A stretch of 64,000 nucleotides of DNA from Diploscapter coronatus. Taxonomy: Eukaryota > Nematoda > Chromadorea > Rhabditida > Rhabditidae. Position numbers and translations under genes: made by a program. A model generated the notes under the pieces. The model made no database searches, had not been told where the DNA came from, and worked only from the letters and a program-made list of their open reading frames with translations. Location: positions 10,501,201-10,565,200 of the forward strand of contig OZ038422.1 of assembly GCA_964036155.1 (NCBI GenBank). The letters run 5' to 3'. Shown piece by piece: positions 1 through 13,500 of this stretch (positions are counted from its first letter, which is position 1; the number at the start of each line of letters is the position of its first letter).

Positions 1-1170
1 CCCGGCCTAATTGAATCAGGTAATTTTTGAGACTTCTAAAATAGATTAGTTTAAAGATGTTATTTTAATCCTGGACTAAAATTAGAATATCTAAAGCAAA
101 TAGATCCTGATTTCCTTCTAAATAATCTGAACTTACTTTTCTCTGAAACATATGCTAAAATTCGATAAATTAACCTAAAATTTTTAAAGTTTACCTAAAA
201 TTGAATTTCGAGTTCAAAATACTTGCAATTCTATGATCTCTCATTCATTTCGTTCTCTCCTCTCTCTGAAAAGGAGGAATTCACATTTTGAAAAATTAGC
301 AGAAATGTGAAAATGAGCTAGAGAATTGTTGAAAGAAAGAAGATCACAAAAACATCAAAATTATGAGAGAGGGCGGATAGGATAGCTGAATTTTGAGAGA
401 TAAAAAGATAAGGCTGATAAAATGATGGTGGTAGAAGGCTAAAGAAAACTAGAGATTACTTGAGTTTTGGAGGTCGAAAAGATAAAGCGATAAAAATTGA
501 TAAGAGATCAACAGTTAGAGATGAAAGCAGTAATGGAGTGATAGCGAATACCTGGAGGAATATGACTAGGAACAACTTGAATTTGAGAGATCACAGAGAA
601 AAGGAGTGATAAAGTGATAAAGAGTTAAAGAATAGAGCGTCAGGTGTTATTTCCAGCCCGCCGGCTATCTTCCGATGCGCTCTCTTTCCGGCTCCAGGCC
701 TCTAACCCTTTGTCTTTACCTCTCTTTCTTTTCATTCTATTAATATCTAACTATTTCTCTTTCTTTCGATCCTCTTCTCCCTCCCTCTCTAACCTAGCCC
801 ATCATCCCTCATCCTAATTTTACGTGAAACATTGGCAAAATCCATCGCAAAAATTCCAGTCTTTCTCTATAATTCTCGCATTTTTCAGTACTATTTCTTT
901 CTTGTCTTCTTTAATTCTCACATTTTCTATCATTATCTCTTTTCTCTAGTTCTTTTTCTTACCTTTTATCTAGCATTCCAAATTTCCCAACGTCGACGTG
1001 ATAACCTCCCGATTTACTGATAACCTCGAATTTTGGGTTGAGCGATTTCACGACCACGGAGTTCATCTACAAATTGGACTCTTTGGACCCTTATTGTTAC
1101 TACGCTATTTCATCACAATTAATTCGAACTAATTAAACCAATTAATTCATTAATTATCGTCGTTAATTAG
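1..1170. other. Non-coding sequence upstream of kin-1
   Basis: A/T-rich, purine-rich to about 650, then pyrimidine-rich with CTATTTCT motifs at 751 and 891, then the TAATTA cluster. I see no convincing gene. Confidence 0.6.
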
Positions 1171-1385
1171 ATGGGTAACGCGGCGGGCACGCAGGTAATT
1201 AAAGAATTGACGAGCTAATTAGTAAATTATCAAAAATGTTCGTAACGCAGTTTAGCTTTATCTAGATCACTTTAAGTGGATAGAATTTCGATAACTAGAC
1301 TAATTATGCTAATTAACTTGAGCAATTGTTAAAAGATAATTACCCTAGTTAGCAGGGTGATTAAAGGAATTATCTGAAATAATTA
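1115..1385 (+). promoter_or_regulatory. TAATTA-rich element around the MGNAAGTQ exon
   Basis: About ten AATTAA, TTAATTA or TAATTAG cores in 270 bp, in sequence otherwise of ordinary composition, on both sides of the candidate first exon at 1171. It resembles the element before exon A. Homeodomain binding is inferred. Confidence 0.35.
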
Positions 1386-1462
1386 GAAATCGCGTCACCA
1401 TCACGAATCCTCGCCAGCCTATCAGGGTCAAATATTCGTGAACGGCAAAATCGGCGCTGACA
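1171..1462 (+). CDS. kin-1: Candidate kin-1 leader with N-myristoylation signal (MGNAAGTQ), two exons
   Basis: ATG at 1171 opens MGNAAGTQ and runs 24 nt to a donor CAG/GTAATT. A possible second exon at 1426-1462 (acceptor CTATCAG, strong donor GTGAGT) adds GQIFVNGKIGAD and one base. That phase-1 end fits the acceptor at 33619. MGNAA is the same start as the mammalian PKA C-alpha N-terminus, where Gly2 is myristoylated, and biochemical myristoylation of a C. elegans C subunit is known to me from the literature. The exons are tiny, so this rests on the motif, splice sites and phase. They lie in a cluster of TAATTA motifs. The joined intron to 33619 would be about 32 kb, which is a reason for caution. 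Confidence 0.4.
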
Positions 1463-4400
1463 GTGAGTTGCGTGAGTTTGATTGGTTGTGTGTGTGTGGT
1501 TGCGTACTTTAAAAAATAGTCGTAGAATTAGGCGTGCTGTGATTTTTGACGGTTTTTAGCAGAAACTTGCATTCTCGATTTGTTTCTTAGTTTTTAGGAA
1601 GAATTTAAAATTTTATAGACCCTCTCTTCTATCCTATATTTTTGTAAAGGCAATGGTTTCAATAGTACAACTAAATTTACTCTAGTTGAAATACACTTTT
1701 CTGCAGCTTATCCACAACACTCATTATTCTTTAAAATTTCTTATTCTAATCTGGAAATCTATTTTTATCTCCATCGCAGAAATTCATTTTCCTGATCAGG
1801 TCGCGGGGTGATTTTGATCGAGTATTTTATTATCTGGTTTGACTGATAGCTTTGTGATTTTGAATCGATGCGAAGAATATGAGGCAAAAATTAGAGATCG
1901 AAAAATAGTATAGGGAAAATATGAGAGGACTGAGAAAAAGAGCAGATGAGAGCGAAAATATGAAAACACGAAATAAAATGGACAGCTGCAGGGAAATAGT
2001 GAGTTTGATGGATTTTTAGGTCTGAAATGAATTTTCAAGAAATCATATTATTTGGAAAAATAGTTCGATAGGTTGCAAAAAGCTTGAAAAGTGAAATTTT
2101 TGACATAAACTTAGATTAGCGCTCGATAGTCGTAGATTACAAATCAAAAGATGAAATTATTCTGCATTCGTAGGTAGAGTGAAAATTCATGTCTCTGGGG
2201 TATGTTTCGAATAATGACTTCTTTAGAGACAGATTTTCCATCCCATTGATTTGTTAGCTATGACTCGTTATTTCAAAAATGACATTTAACTAGCAATTTT
2301 CAATATTTAAAAAATTGAAATTTCCCTAATTCGAAAATTTGCTAGCCAATAAATAATTTTGCACATTTTGGCTTTTCAACCCTGGACGAATCTCATCAAT
2401 CAAAAACAAGCATCGAGAGGCGAAAAATGGGGAGCGAACTTTTTTCAACGAAGCGAATGCGAACAACACGAGCATCGATTCGCTGCAAGGACTACGGGAA
2501 AATGCCTTGGAAGCGAAAAAATTAGAACCGAAATATGCCCGAGAGAAAAAACCCGCCAATGGGAAAAATGAAGAATTTTTCAAACTTTGACCCTCAAAAC
2601 AAAATCCAGGGCCTAAAATATCCTAGTCGGATTTTTCTCGGCGTCTTTAGACGTGGGCAAAATTTTTCGGGGACTTGACAAAATGATTTATGATAGACGA
2701 GAGATTTCGAACTAAACTTAACTTGTCGCGAAATTCTAGGAGTTGGAGCGCTTGAAAATGTACTATTTTGGCGACTTGATTTAAAATGCTGATTGTGGGT
2801 GAAAGTAATGCTTTTGGTGTTTCAGTGATACTTTTAAATATGATTTTGTATTTTTATTGCTTAGAATGCGCTCAAAGAAAACTGATTCAATTCGATAATT
2901 TGACAAATACGGTATGTTTCAAACATTCCTTATTTTTCATTAATTTCCGGAAGCCTAGATAGGTCTCTTGATGGCTATTCAAATTTAAACGAAGCCTATG
3001 AGTTCTCTATTTTCCTGAAAACTTTTTGATGATCATGGTTTTCACGGACACTCGAGAAAATCGTTCAACGGGATTTTGATTGCAATGAGTCGAGAATGAA
3101 ATACTATGAGAAAATGAGAGAGGAGGAGATAGAAGTGAAAAATAGTATGCAAATTTATGGGGAGAAAAAGAAGAGTGATAGACCTCCAGCACGAATAGAT
3201 TTATATGATTATGCGATGGGGAGTATAAAAATAGTAACAACTCGCAATTTTTCTCGATTTTCTGTCAAATCAAAGGAAAAAGAGTCATTTGATTCATAAA
3301 ATATGAGCGCAACTGTCAGGAAAGAATTCAAATTCAGCCGATAGATTTTCACATTTTTCATCGAAGTTTTGTGATTTTACGATTCTCCAGACCCAAAAAT
3401 TTCATAAACTTGATTCACGGCTCAGGACTTGATGGACTGTAAATGTGAAATTTCGAATTTTCATTAAATCTGGATTTTTAAAATTTTATTCTACTTCACC
3501 AACTTTGTTACTGTGGTCCAATATTCAAAAAAAAAAATTACAGACTCTTAAAACGTAGCTTGGCAACTTTGTGATTATTCCATTTCTTACAATTCTTAGA
3601 ATAGGTTTCAAATGTCCTAAAGACCAAACTAGTGACTTCAAAATGATTTTGTGTAATTTTGTTCAGATTATAACAATTTATCGATGTCCTAAACCAACAA
3701 TATTCATCAAAACTTACTAAAAGCTATCTTTCAGTGAAATTTGAGATTAGAAATTATCTGATATGTCCCTCTGCTACTCATTAATGCATTATTTCTATGG
3801 TAAACCTATCACCTGCTAGACCTCAAAATCATTAATCTTTCATTTTCCAAATTTTTAAGGTGGTTTAAAACTGATTTATTTTAAAAATTTTCAAGTTTCA
3901 AACACAAAATGATTCAATATTATTTTCTGCGTAGGCGTATTGTTAATTAGTTTCCGTGGAAATGGTCTATCTTTAACGCATATTTCATCTGTTAGACGGA
4001 AAATTTTCGATATTTTGTTTACATGTTGAAACATAGAAAACCAAAGACGGCCGAGGTATTTTCAAAAATGTCTTTCAGAAGCGTTTTCTAATGCCTCATT
4101 TGTCTCGTTATGTATGGGAAATTCCTTATCATTATTTTATCGTCAGAAATGCTCGCATTGTGCCTTCGTTTTTGACGCTTCTTTATTTTATCATCGAGCT
4201 TTTGTGAAAGTGGCCGATGGAAAATTAATGTCAGCCGGTTTTTGCGTTCTATTCTTCAGCATTGAATGGGAGATTGATGACAAATCGTCAAAGCGAAAAT
4301 TTTTAGAAATTTGCTTTTTCACTTTCGTTGTTAAAAATAGAACTATTCATGGACATCGATTTTATTGAAATTCCACGCGTAATAATTGCTCAATTCTAAA

Positions 4401-7369
4401 TTCATCAGAAAATTTTAAATTTCCATTGATCTTTAAGGGAGTTTTCGAATTAGAAATATCGAAAGTTCACGATATTTTTGCTAAATTGAAACATATTTCT
4501 CCAAAAATTTTCGACTTTCTGATGATATCATATCATTCAATGCGTAAATTGCGCTCTAATCCGAATTTTTTAAATGAAACCCGGTAAACGTGCCCCATTT
4601 AGGTCCCATTTCGGGACTATCGGACTCTAGAAATTCTCACCGACTTACGTAAAAACTCTCATCGTCATTTCCGAAGATTTTTCCTCTTTCGAAAAGAGAT
4701 TATGCAAATTTTCGGTGCCAAAAGTGGATAGGACGATAATACTCTTTATAATTTCTAGTTATCTATAAAAAGAATACTCCGACTCTCTAACATTCGCAAT
4801 GACGATGGATAGGACTCTGTCTATATACTCAAAAATATTTAAATTGACCTCTATATTTTTAGATTTTTAGTTCGTAGTTACAGTAATCTTTGAATTTATG
4901 GTTTTTGAAATGTTGAAAATAAGAATTTTATCGTATTTTTGTTTAAAAGTGAAGAAAGTGCGCTAAATATTTTATTTTCGATGTTTTGTGAGAGTTTCCT
5001 CGAGTCGCGATCGGCTATTTTTAGCATTCTCTTCTCAAACTCTTATCTCTTTTTGGAATCGGAATTTTCGACGCAGTTTTTCATTTTTCTCTTTATATTT
5101 GCGAGATTTTTTATCTGAAAATCTCTCGATTTCTCGTAATATTTTTCTATTTTTTTTTCTAAAATATTGGCAAAGTTTTGAGGTGGACTTTAACATTGAG
5201 AAGAGTGTTTGAAACACGAGGTTTTCAACGTCGAAAAACGATAATTCTAGATTTAGGTTGAATAAGTTGAATATCTAAATTGCTAGTAAGGTCAACAATT
5301 TCATCACTTCCTGAGATAAAATTCTATTTGTGATATTTCTAAACTTATATTTAAAAATCTCAAGTTTTTTGTCAAATGAATTATTTAAATTAGGTAAACT
5401 AATTGTCCTGAACTTCCAAATTCACTATAATCTTCCTGATTTATGACGCAAATAATTGGTCTTCAAAACGACAGTTCACTTGCCAAAATTGGAGTGATAT
5501 TTTGCGATTGTCATTTTTGCATCTCTTTGTAATTGTGTAGGATACGAAGTTGACTTCTGTGCCCTGTCATAACAATTCTGAGACTGATTTGTCACTTGGC
5601 TCCGCCCACTTGTCAAATTATTACTCGATTGTCACTTTCAAAGTTTGGGGAGGAATCTTTTTATTTATTTTCCTCTAGAAAGAAAGAACAGACCACGCCT
5701 ACTTTTTATCATTTTTAAAATTTAGAGAATTCCTTTTCATTTTCAAAGATTCCTCTATCGTCTTGCCTTGATATTCTTCGAATTCTTTTTCTTTTACTCA
5801 CTCAATTTTTGATATTATTTCTCCTAATTTTCACTTTCTTATTTTCCTATTTTATTGATGCGTGGAAGAATTTTATCAGCAGTCGGCGCGCAAGTTTTTG
5901 AAAATCAACGAGATTTTATTACAAAGAAAATAGTGTTCGCTTTTGAGAGAGTGAAAGAGAAAAAGAATGATCGATTCATAATGACGATTTCTCTTGACTG
6001 ATAATTGATGAAAATTATAAGACGAAAATTAGCTCCGCCCACTTTTTACGCATTCCTTTATTTCATGAAAAATTTCATTATAAGCCCATTTTCTTGGGTC
6101 AGCTCTGAAAATTTGCTAAACTGCTAAATTTTATCAAGCTTGCTTGTTAAATTTAGCATTAGAGCAGATTTTTTAGCCTTCTAAAATTTCAAAAATCACC
6201 AAAAATCGAATATTTTGTGCGTTGAAACCTAGCGGGCTTTTTCTTGTTTTCGCGAGCAAAACTTTCCGAATTTCGCTATCTTTCTGCACTCTATGTTCAA
6301 ATGCTATTTCTCCTGATTTTTTCTCAAAATATCTCATTTTCACGTACTATTTTGTTTTTCCTTTTTCTTTGCTAAGATCTTTCCTCTGGGGATTCACTTC
6401 TTGGTTCAACTTGAGCCCACAAACCTTCAATCCATTTTCCAAGATCTTGGCAGCTCGAGAAAAAAGATTACGAAAATCTGAGAGAAAAAAGAATTAGGGG
6501 AAATAAGAAATAGTACCAATTTCAAGAGAGCAAAAGATAAAAAATTCGACGAGGGATTTTCTTGAGACTTGTCTGTCTATCTTTTCATGCCAAATTTGGT
6601 CATCCAATTTTTAGGAGTAAGAAAACTTTACTCTATCTTCGTGTGGAATAGCTTTTAACTATTGTTACATTTTAGGATCAGGAAAAATGTTCCTTGTTTA
6701 GAGTTTGGGTTTTGTTAATTTAGCACTAGAAAGAGTTACCCTATTAAAATTATTTTAAAGTTGCCTTTACATGAAATTTTAAACATATCTCGCCATTTAA
6801 AATCATTTCACGTTTGTGTGACTTTGAAAACTCTTTGGACTTTAGGATATTCTTAGAAAGTGCATCACTATGAAATTGAATGACTTTATGAAATTCACCT
6901 AAATTTCGAGCAACGGCAAACATCCTGAGAATGAGAGTGGTGTATGAGTAGAAGGGTGAACTTTATAAGTTTCAGAAAATTTACCATTTGTTTTTTTTCA
7001 AAGTAAACTTTCAATTAACACATGTTTCTTTAAAAAAAAACAATATTTCATAAAATAAGAAAAGTCAGTCATTTTCAAAATTTCTAGAATTTTTTTTGAA
7101 ACATTCAAAATTTCACGTTCACCCTATTTCTAAAATTTTCCCAAATTTCAAAATGCCAATTTATTTTTCTAAGGAAAGAAAGCGTTTTGAATACAAAAGA
7201 ACGACGTTTTGAGTTGTAAATTTTCGTCGCGCATTTTGATGACGTTCTTTTGCAAACTCGGGAAATTTCTGAAAATATGCAATCTTACCCTCAGGCCTTA
7301 GAAAGAAAAGGACTACCTTTTTCTTATACTGTTTCAGAGTTCTGAACTTTCTGACCTCCATTACTATCT

Positions 7370-8240
7370 TTATTTTCTTCACTATTTCTCTTTCATTAAT
7401 ATTTCCTCGATTTCTTTTACACTCTATTTTGTTCTAACATTTCGATTTCCAGACTTTTTCTGGCATCTTTTTCCCCTCTTCATTTCCTTCCACCTCTAAC
7501 TATGACTCGATAATCTCCACTTTTCATAATCCCTCCTTTCGCATAAACTTTCGGTTTTTGTGCTTCTTTAAATCTCTCGCTTTCAACGATCTTTTAATTT
7601 TGTAAACTTTTCTTCTATTTTTGGTTGAAAGCATGAATTTCTGTGATTTTTTCTAAACTTTTCAACGTTATTTCATCACTTCATTTTTTTCTCTTTCCAT
7701 AAACTTTCTGTTTTTATCTCATCTCCTTCTTTTCGCCCTCTTATACTTCAAATACTATTTCTTTATTTTCTATCTTCTCTCTATTCCTTTAAAGTACTAT
7801 CTCCTTATTTTGTATTTTCTGCTTCTTTTCTTCTCCTCTTCATTCGCCTTCTTTCTCTTCCTTATTTTGTTTTTTTCTCTCTCTGTTCCATTCTAACTCT
7901 CTCTCTCACCGCTTCTTCCTATTTTGCCCTCAAGCGATCTCGCAATGCGCGTTTTGTTCGCTTTCACCCCATATAAAAGGGGATTTCTTCATTTTCTCTG
8001 ACCTTTTCTATTACTCTTTCTCTCTCTTAGTTTAGCGTACTATTTCTCTATCTCGAGCTTTTCCTTTCTTTAGACTCTCCTTACTTAATTCACTATTTCT
8101 TTGTCTATATTTTTCTCTGGATTCCGACTTTTCTGATTCTTTTGCTCTCTTTATTTCAAACACAATTTCATTTTTTCTCTGGACTTTGGATCTTTCATTT
8201 TCTAAATTTCATATTGCATTTTTCTGTTTCTAGCTTTCTC
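7370..8240 (+). repeat. Pyrimidine-rich tract with repeated CTATTTCT motif
   Basis: An 870-bp T/C-rich stretch with the motif at 7382, 7755, 8040 and 8093 plus diverged copies, on the + strand. A TATA box-like TATAAAAG at 7972-7979 lies inside. One of many such tracts confined to the kin-1 portion of the window. Confidence 0.6.
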
Positions 8241-10509
8241 TACCTTTTCTTTTTATTTTTCCTCTCATGAGGATATTTCAGATCTACAAATATTCCATTT
8301 TCCTCCCTTCCGATTTAGACAGAGCGTGCAAACTTTGAATATACATTTTCAATTATTCCAGATGTTTTCAGATATTTATTTTTTGCATTGCACAGATCAA
8401 ACTAGCCAATAGTAATCAAAATAATCAATAAGCTACTTAGATTTTCATCAAGTTATAACAATTCTCAAAACTAATGCTAAAACACATTTAGATCCTATTT
8501 TCACGTTACTTTATTGATACTTTGATCATTTTTGAAATTATCTCAGTCGGTTTTGAGCTTCTATACTTAAGCATAAGACGAGAGATATTTTTTTTTTTTT
8601 TTGCAAATACTGGAAAGTAGGTAGGAAAAATTCCTATGCGTTTGCTCGAATATTGAATTCCTCTATATACGCTTAGCGGGGTTTACATAATGAATATTTA
8701 TGCGGGCATGAGGTACTTATTGGCCCCAAGAAAACGTTGAAAAATGCACTCATAATGAGAGAAGGAGAGACGCAGGGGGAAAGCGAAAGAGTAGAAATTT
8801 TAAAGGATAAAAGAAATAGAGAAAAAAAATAGTAGGAGAAGCATGGCAGAAGAGTTGAAGAAAAATAGTATAGGAAAATATCGGAAAAAGATTGAGAAAG
8901 TGAGAAATATTACAGAAGAATTAGAGAGAAAGACACATAGACACTTTCTATTCCTTCCTTTTCAGTATATATACTTTCATAATTTTACCTAGTCGAACCG
9001 AATCGCGACTATAACTATGAATAACCCTAATTAAGGTACCGCGCTCGGGACTAATAATCCAAGTCAAACGCTTATAGGCATTTCATTAGAAATTGTTAGA
9101 GGTTATACGTACAATAATAGATACAGCTTTAGTGATCAGGATTTATGCAGCTTGTTGATATTTTTTGTAAGAAAGTAGATTTGATAGGTTTTAAGATATG
9201 GCTGGATTTTCACATGATGTTCACTAATTAGTAGACATACTGTCTTCACTGATTATAATTTACCAAGGATTTAAAAATATGCACCTGAGAATTTTCCCTC
9301 TGAATTTCTCGGAAAATGGTTTGAAATATGTTTCGAAAATGACTTTTCTAATATCTCTAGATTCTTATGCACTATTCATTTTTCTTAGTCATTATAATTG
9401 AAAAAAATTCCAGGAAATCAATAATTTCCTTACATCCCACCAATGAGTTATTCATCTATAAGCAGAATTTTCTATTTTGTGCTTTATCACAAGCATCCAT
9501 ATTTATGTCTTTTCTCACTGCGTGAGTGTCTCGGCATTTTTCTCACATATTCCAAAGCCCTCACTTCCCCTCTGCCATATTATTGATCTCTTTCTCGCCT
9601 TCAAGCGGCTTACATCTTTTACTCTTTTCTCTCTCCATTTCTCATATTGTTTCTTCTTCTCTAGCCTCTTTTCTAACGCTATTTCTTTTTCTTTCACCCT
9701 TTTCCTTCTCTTTTTCAAATGCTATTTCGTCGTTTTCTAACTCTCTAATCAATAGTATTTCCCGGATTTCCAAGTCTTGGGCTCTTACTTTTCTGCGCTT
9801 TTTCGGCAGGATTAAAGAATCACACTAAAATGCGAAATAGTACGGTCAAATGAAGAGGCGAAAGAGAGAAAAGGATAAAAAGGCTCTAGGACTTTTACTT
9901 GTGCTTTTCCCCGCGCTTTTCCCTTCCTCGCTTTTCGCCGTTTCGCGTCTTCCTGTGTTCCTAGTTCCGAGTTGTGTATTTCACCTAGTGGCTAAAGATA
10001 TAATCGGAAACTTGGATGAAATAGGGCATAATATTTTTGAGATTTCAATTTATTTTTTTCTTTTATATTTTGCCTGTGTTTAGGAATAGAATTTGAAATT
10101 TGGATGAAATACGAAAAAGTAGCGTTGAAATTTTTCCATTTCCTATTAGTATATTTCGCCTATGGATAAGAGTATAATCGACAAACACGGCTGGAATTTC
10201 GTGCAAACAATGGGGATTTTTATTGCGTCATTGTTCCATGATTACATCAGTTTATGCATGAATGACGAGAGGTAAATATTTATTTAGCGTGAGAAAAAAG
10301 TGAATTTTGAACGCAGTTTATGAATTTTCTGAATTTCTTCTGAAACTTACCATTTTTGCAAATTTCTCGAGTTTTCAAATGAAACATTTCTACTCTTTTT
10401 GGTAGTTCCGAACTTTGCATTATTTTTAACATTTACTTTTCAAGTTATTTCTGAAAGAAATATACCTTTTCAATGTTATCATTTCTGCAAAATGCCGGTC
10501 TTCCGGAAT

Positions 10510-10513
<4 letters not shown>

Positions 10514-10568
<55 letters not shown>
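10514..10568. repeat. (CT)n microsatellite, about 27 units
   Basis: An uninterrupted CT run of roughly 55 bp within the upstream kin-1 region. Apparent open frames through it on both strands are low-complexity artefacts. Confidence 0.97.
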
Positions 10569-10570
<2 letters not shown>

Positions 10571-13500
10571 ACCACATTTTTGACCGAATTTTCGAAATAA
10601 GCTTCTTTAATCATCAAGTACGGGCTCGTCTGCTATTTTCACGTGCATTATCAATTATCAATTCTCATCTCTAAATTATTCTTTTTCATACTTGTTTGCC
10701 AATTTTTAATCACCGATTTTTCATGGAAATTTGATTTTTCTCGAAAATTAGATCATGAACTTACCCTTTCTGTATGCCAATCTTTAGACTTCTAACCTAT
10801 TTTCTCTCAAGTTGAAAAACTATAGTTTGATCTGATGTATTTTGCTGGAAATTAATCTGTTAAACAAGTAATTTGCAAGGTTGAGTAAACTATAATTTCT
10901 GCGCAAAAAGTTAAGTTTCGGTCAATTTGAACTTAGAATTTTTTATCGCCAGTTTATTATTGGCCCCTTTCTATTTAGAAACTCTTATCATCACCCTTTG
11001 AATGGTTACCAACTTTGAAATTATTCCAGCCGGTTTTTGTGACCATGTTTTAACGTGGAGCTAGAGATTTGCCGCTAAATGGTTATCAATTCCCATAATC
11101 CAGCGAAAATCGGGGCGCGTTTTCACGATTTTTACGGCTTCACATAAAATTCTGCCGATGTTTTCCATATTTTTCAAAGTTGGACTTCATTTTTTCTTTA
11201 TTTTAAGCTAATCATAAGTAAAACATAAGTAGGAGACATTTAAATACGGCATACAATACCTGACTTTTAGACCACTGAAAATGTTTTATTGGTTATTTTT
11301 GCCTGGAAAAGTTGTTTTGAATCGAAAATGCCGTAATTTTCGATCGGTAATTTTGCGAATCAAACAGACAAATATCACATTTGTTAGAGGGATTAGTGCG
11401 ATTATCTATTTTAAGGTAAAGTTTGAATTTCTCGGAAAGATTTTACCCGCTTTCTTTTCGATATTTTCCCCGTGCTGAAGGGTAGGATAGAAATATTGTC
11501 TGGCATATTTTTAATATTTCTTACAAGGGAACGTAATTTTATGCGTACACATGGTAGGAGATGAAGCTTACGCCAGAAACATGTGCAAAATATTACGTGA
11601 AAGTGGAGAAGAGATAGTGGGTAAAATCGATCGATCTATCTTGGATTTGTAGAATTTTAGCATTACTTTGAATGTTGATATGTTTCAAAGAATCCTATAT
11701 TACTCCCTGGTTTATTACTTATTGATTGGTGTGCATGCGGATTAAACATACAAAAATTTAAAAACTAAATTTTCTCTAAAGATTCAAAATTCACTCAGTA
11801 CTTTAATTTCTTCACTAAAGAATGATCTTGAATTGCTCAATTTCACACAACACTTTCAACGCTAAATCGATGATATTGATATTTTCCCTGTAAAACTTGA
11901 TGGATTATCACGAGTAGAAACGGGAGATTTGCATATTTATTATCACTGACAGAACTGATAATCAAGAGATTTGAGGTATTCGAAGTGAGAGTGATGAGTT
12001 ACCCGGTTTTACTCGGTTGGAAAGTCTGAAATTGAGAATTTTCGGGGCTATCGATTGATATTGATCGGTTATTTTTCATATTTACTAGATTTTCTGAGGT
12101 GCGCAATTGTGCGGGAGCGTCAATATCGCTTTTGAAAGTTGCCTTGATTTAGGAAATTCCTTTAAACCTACTTGATTTTCAAAAAATCTGAAAATTTTGG
12201 TTTCCCCTAAAACTTGCAATTATAGACTAAAGGACCATTAGATTATCTATAATTCGGACTTCCTGAATCTAAAACATGCTAACTTATTCATATCTTATCT
12301 CCTTTTTTCTTTTCGCCCTCTTGTTTTTTAATGATATTTCCCAAAGTTTAGTCTTCTAGCGTGTATTACAGCACTTTGGCAAAATTCTGTCCGCGTTCAG
12401 GGGGTTTTTTCTCTTTATCTTTCTCCTTTTTTCGCCCCCTCCTGATATCATTACTCTTGCTCCCTCTATTGCCAATTTACCACCGAGATGCCCTTTATCC
12501 GTTGAACTTGAGCTAAATCAACACAAAGATTTATCTTTCATCAATTATAAGTTTATTGGTGACGTTGGGAAAAGTCGTAGTTTTCTTTTTAATTTCGTAA
12601 AATTCTCTAAGAACACTACATGATTTTCACAATTTATAACCAAAATTTAGTCGTAGCTTTAATTAGAGACTGCAAACTTCGCCCCTCGCATTTTTCGTTT
12701 TGATTCAAAAAGCGGTCATTAGAAACTCCAAAAATGGAAAGTAGCTACCCTTTAAAGTGGTAGGCATAAAAGATATGATCTGATTCAATCACCTACCCAA
12801 ATAAAACGGCTCTGTACCAAAAATCAGCATGAAATTCGCATGCTCGTTCGTGCTTATTTTTGGCTTGAATTTAGGCGCACTCTAAAAAATCACGTAGATT
12901 TATCAATTTTTGATCTAGCTGTATCCGCTCTCTATCAAACTGCGTAATATTTTAAAATCTACAAAACGAAAAATCGCTGCACACAAGTATTTGTTTTGGA
13001 TTGTGTCTTTCATTCGGGCGATCATTTTTGGACAAAAAGTGAGAAGTTCGACATAAAAATGCTTTGTATATGGAAAATGAGAAAGTCTTTGAAAATAAGA
13101 GAGAGGAAAAGAAAAAGAAGCAAAAACAAAGAAGCTTTCTCTTCTTTTGGAATTTCACGCTATAAATAGACATTTTTCCATAATTTTTCATCTTTATTTT
13201 CTCATTTTCATATGTTATTTGATGAAATTCATTATCTTTTTTCTATTATTTTAAAGTACTATTTTTCTTTCTGTATCCTTCCTTCTCTAATTTTGGTATG
13301 CTATTTTTGTCTTTTTCTAGCTCCGAATGAGTCAATTTGTATGCCTTTTGAAGCTCAATTTTTTGCTCGCTCCCTCGAATTCTGACTCTTTTGGATCTTT
13401 TGTTTTTCATGCAATTTCACTTGTTTCTAATTCTTTGACTCTCTTGCCTTCGCGGGCTATTTCTATAATTTGAAATCTTTAAGCCTCGTATTTTTGAATG

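Noticed and set aside
4114..4368. 84-codon frame beginning MGNSLS, resembling a myristoylation start
   Set aside because: No consensus donor in the right phase and no coding-like composition; probably chance.
9477..9828. Overlapping open frames of 87-100 codons
   Set aside because: They lie in a T/C-rich tract with CTATTTCT motifs, are open on both strands and are dominated by Ser/Phe/Leu low complexity.
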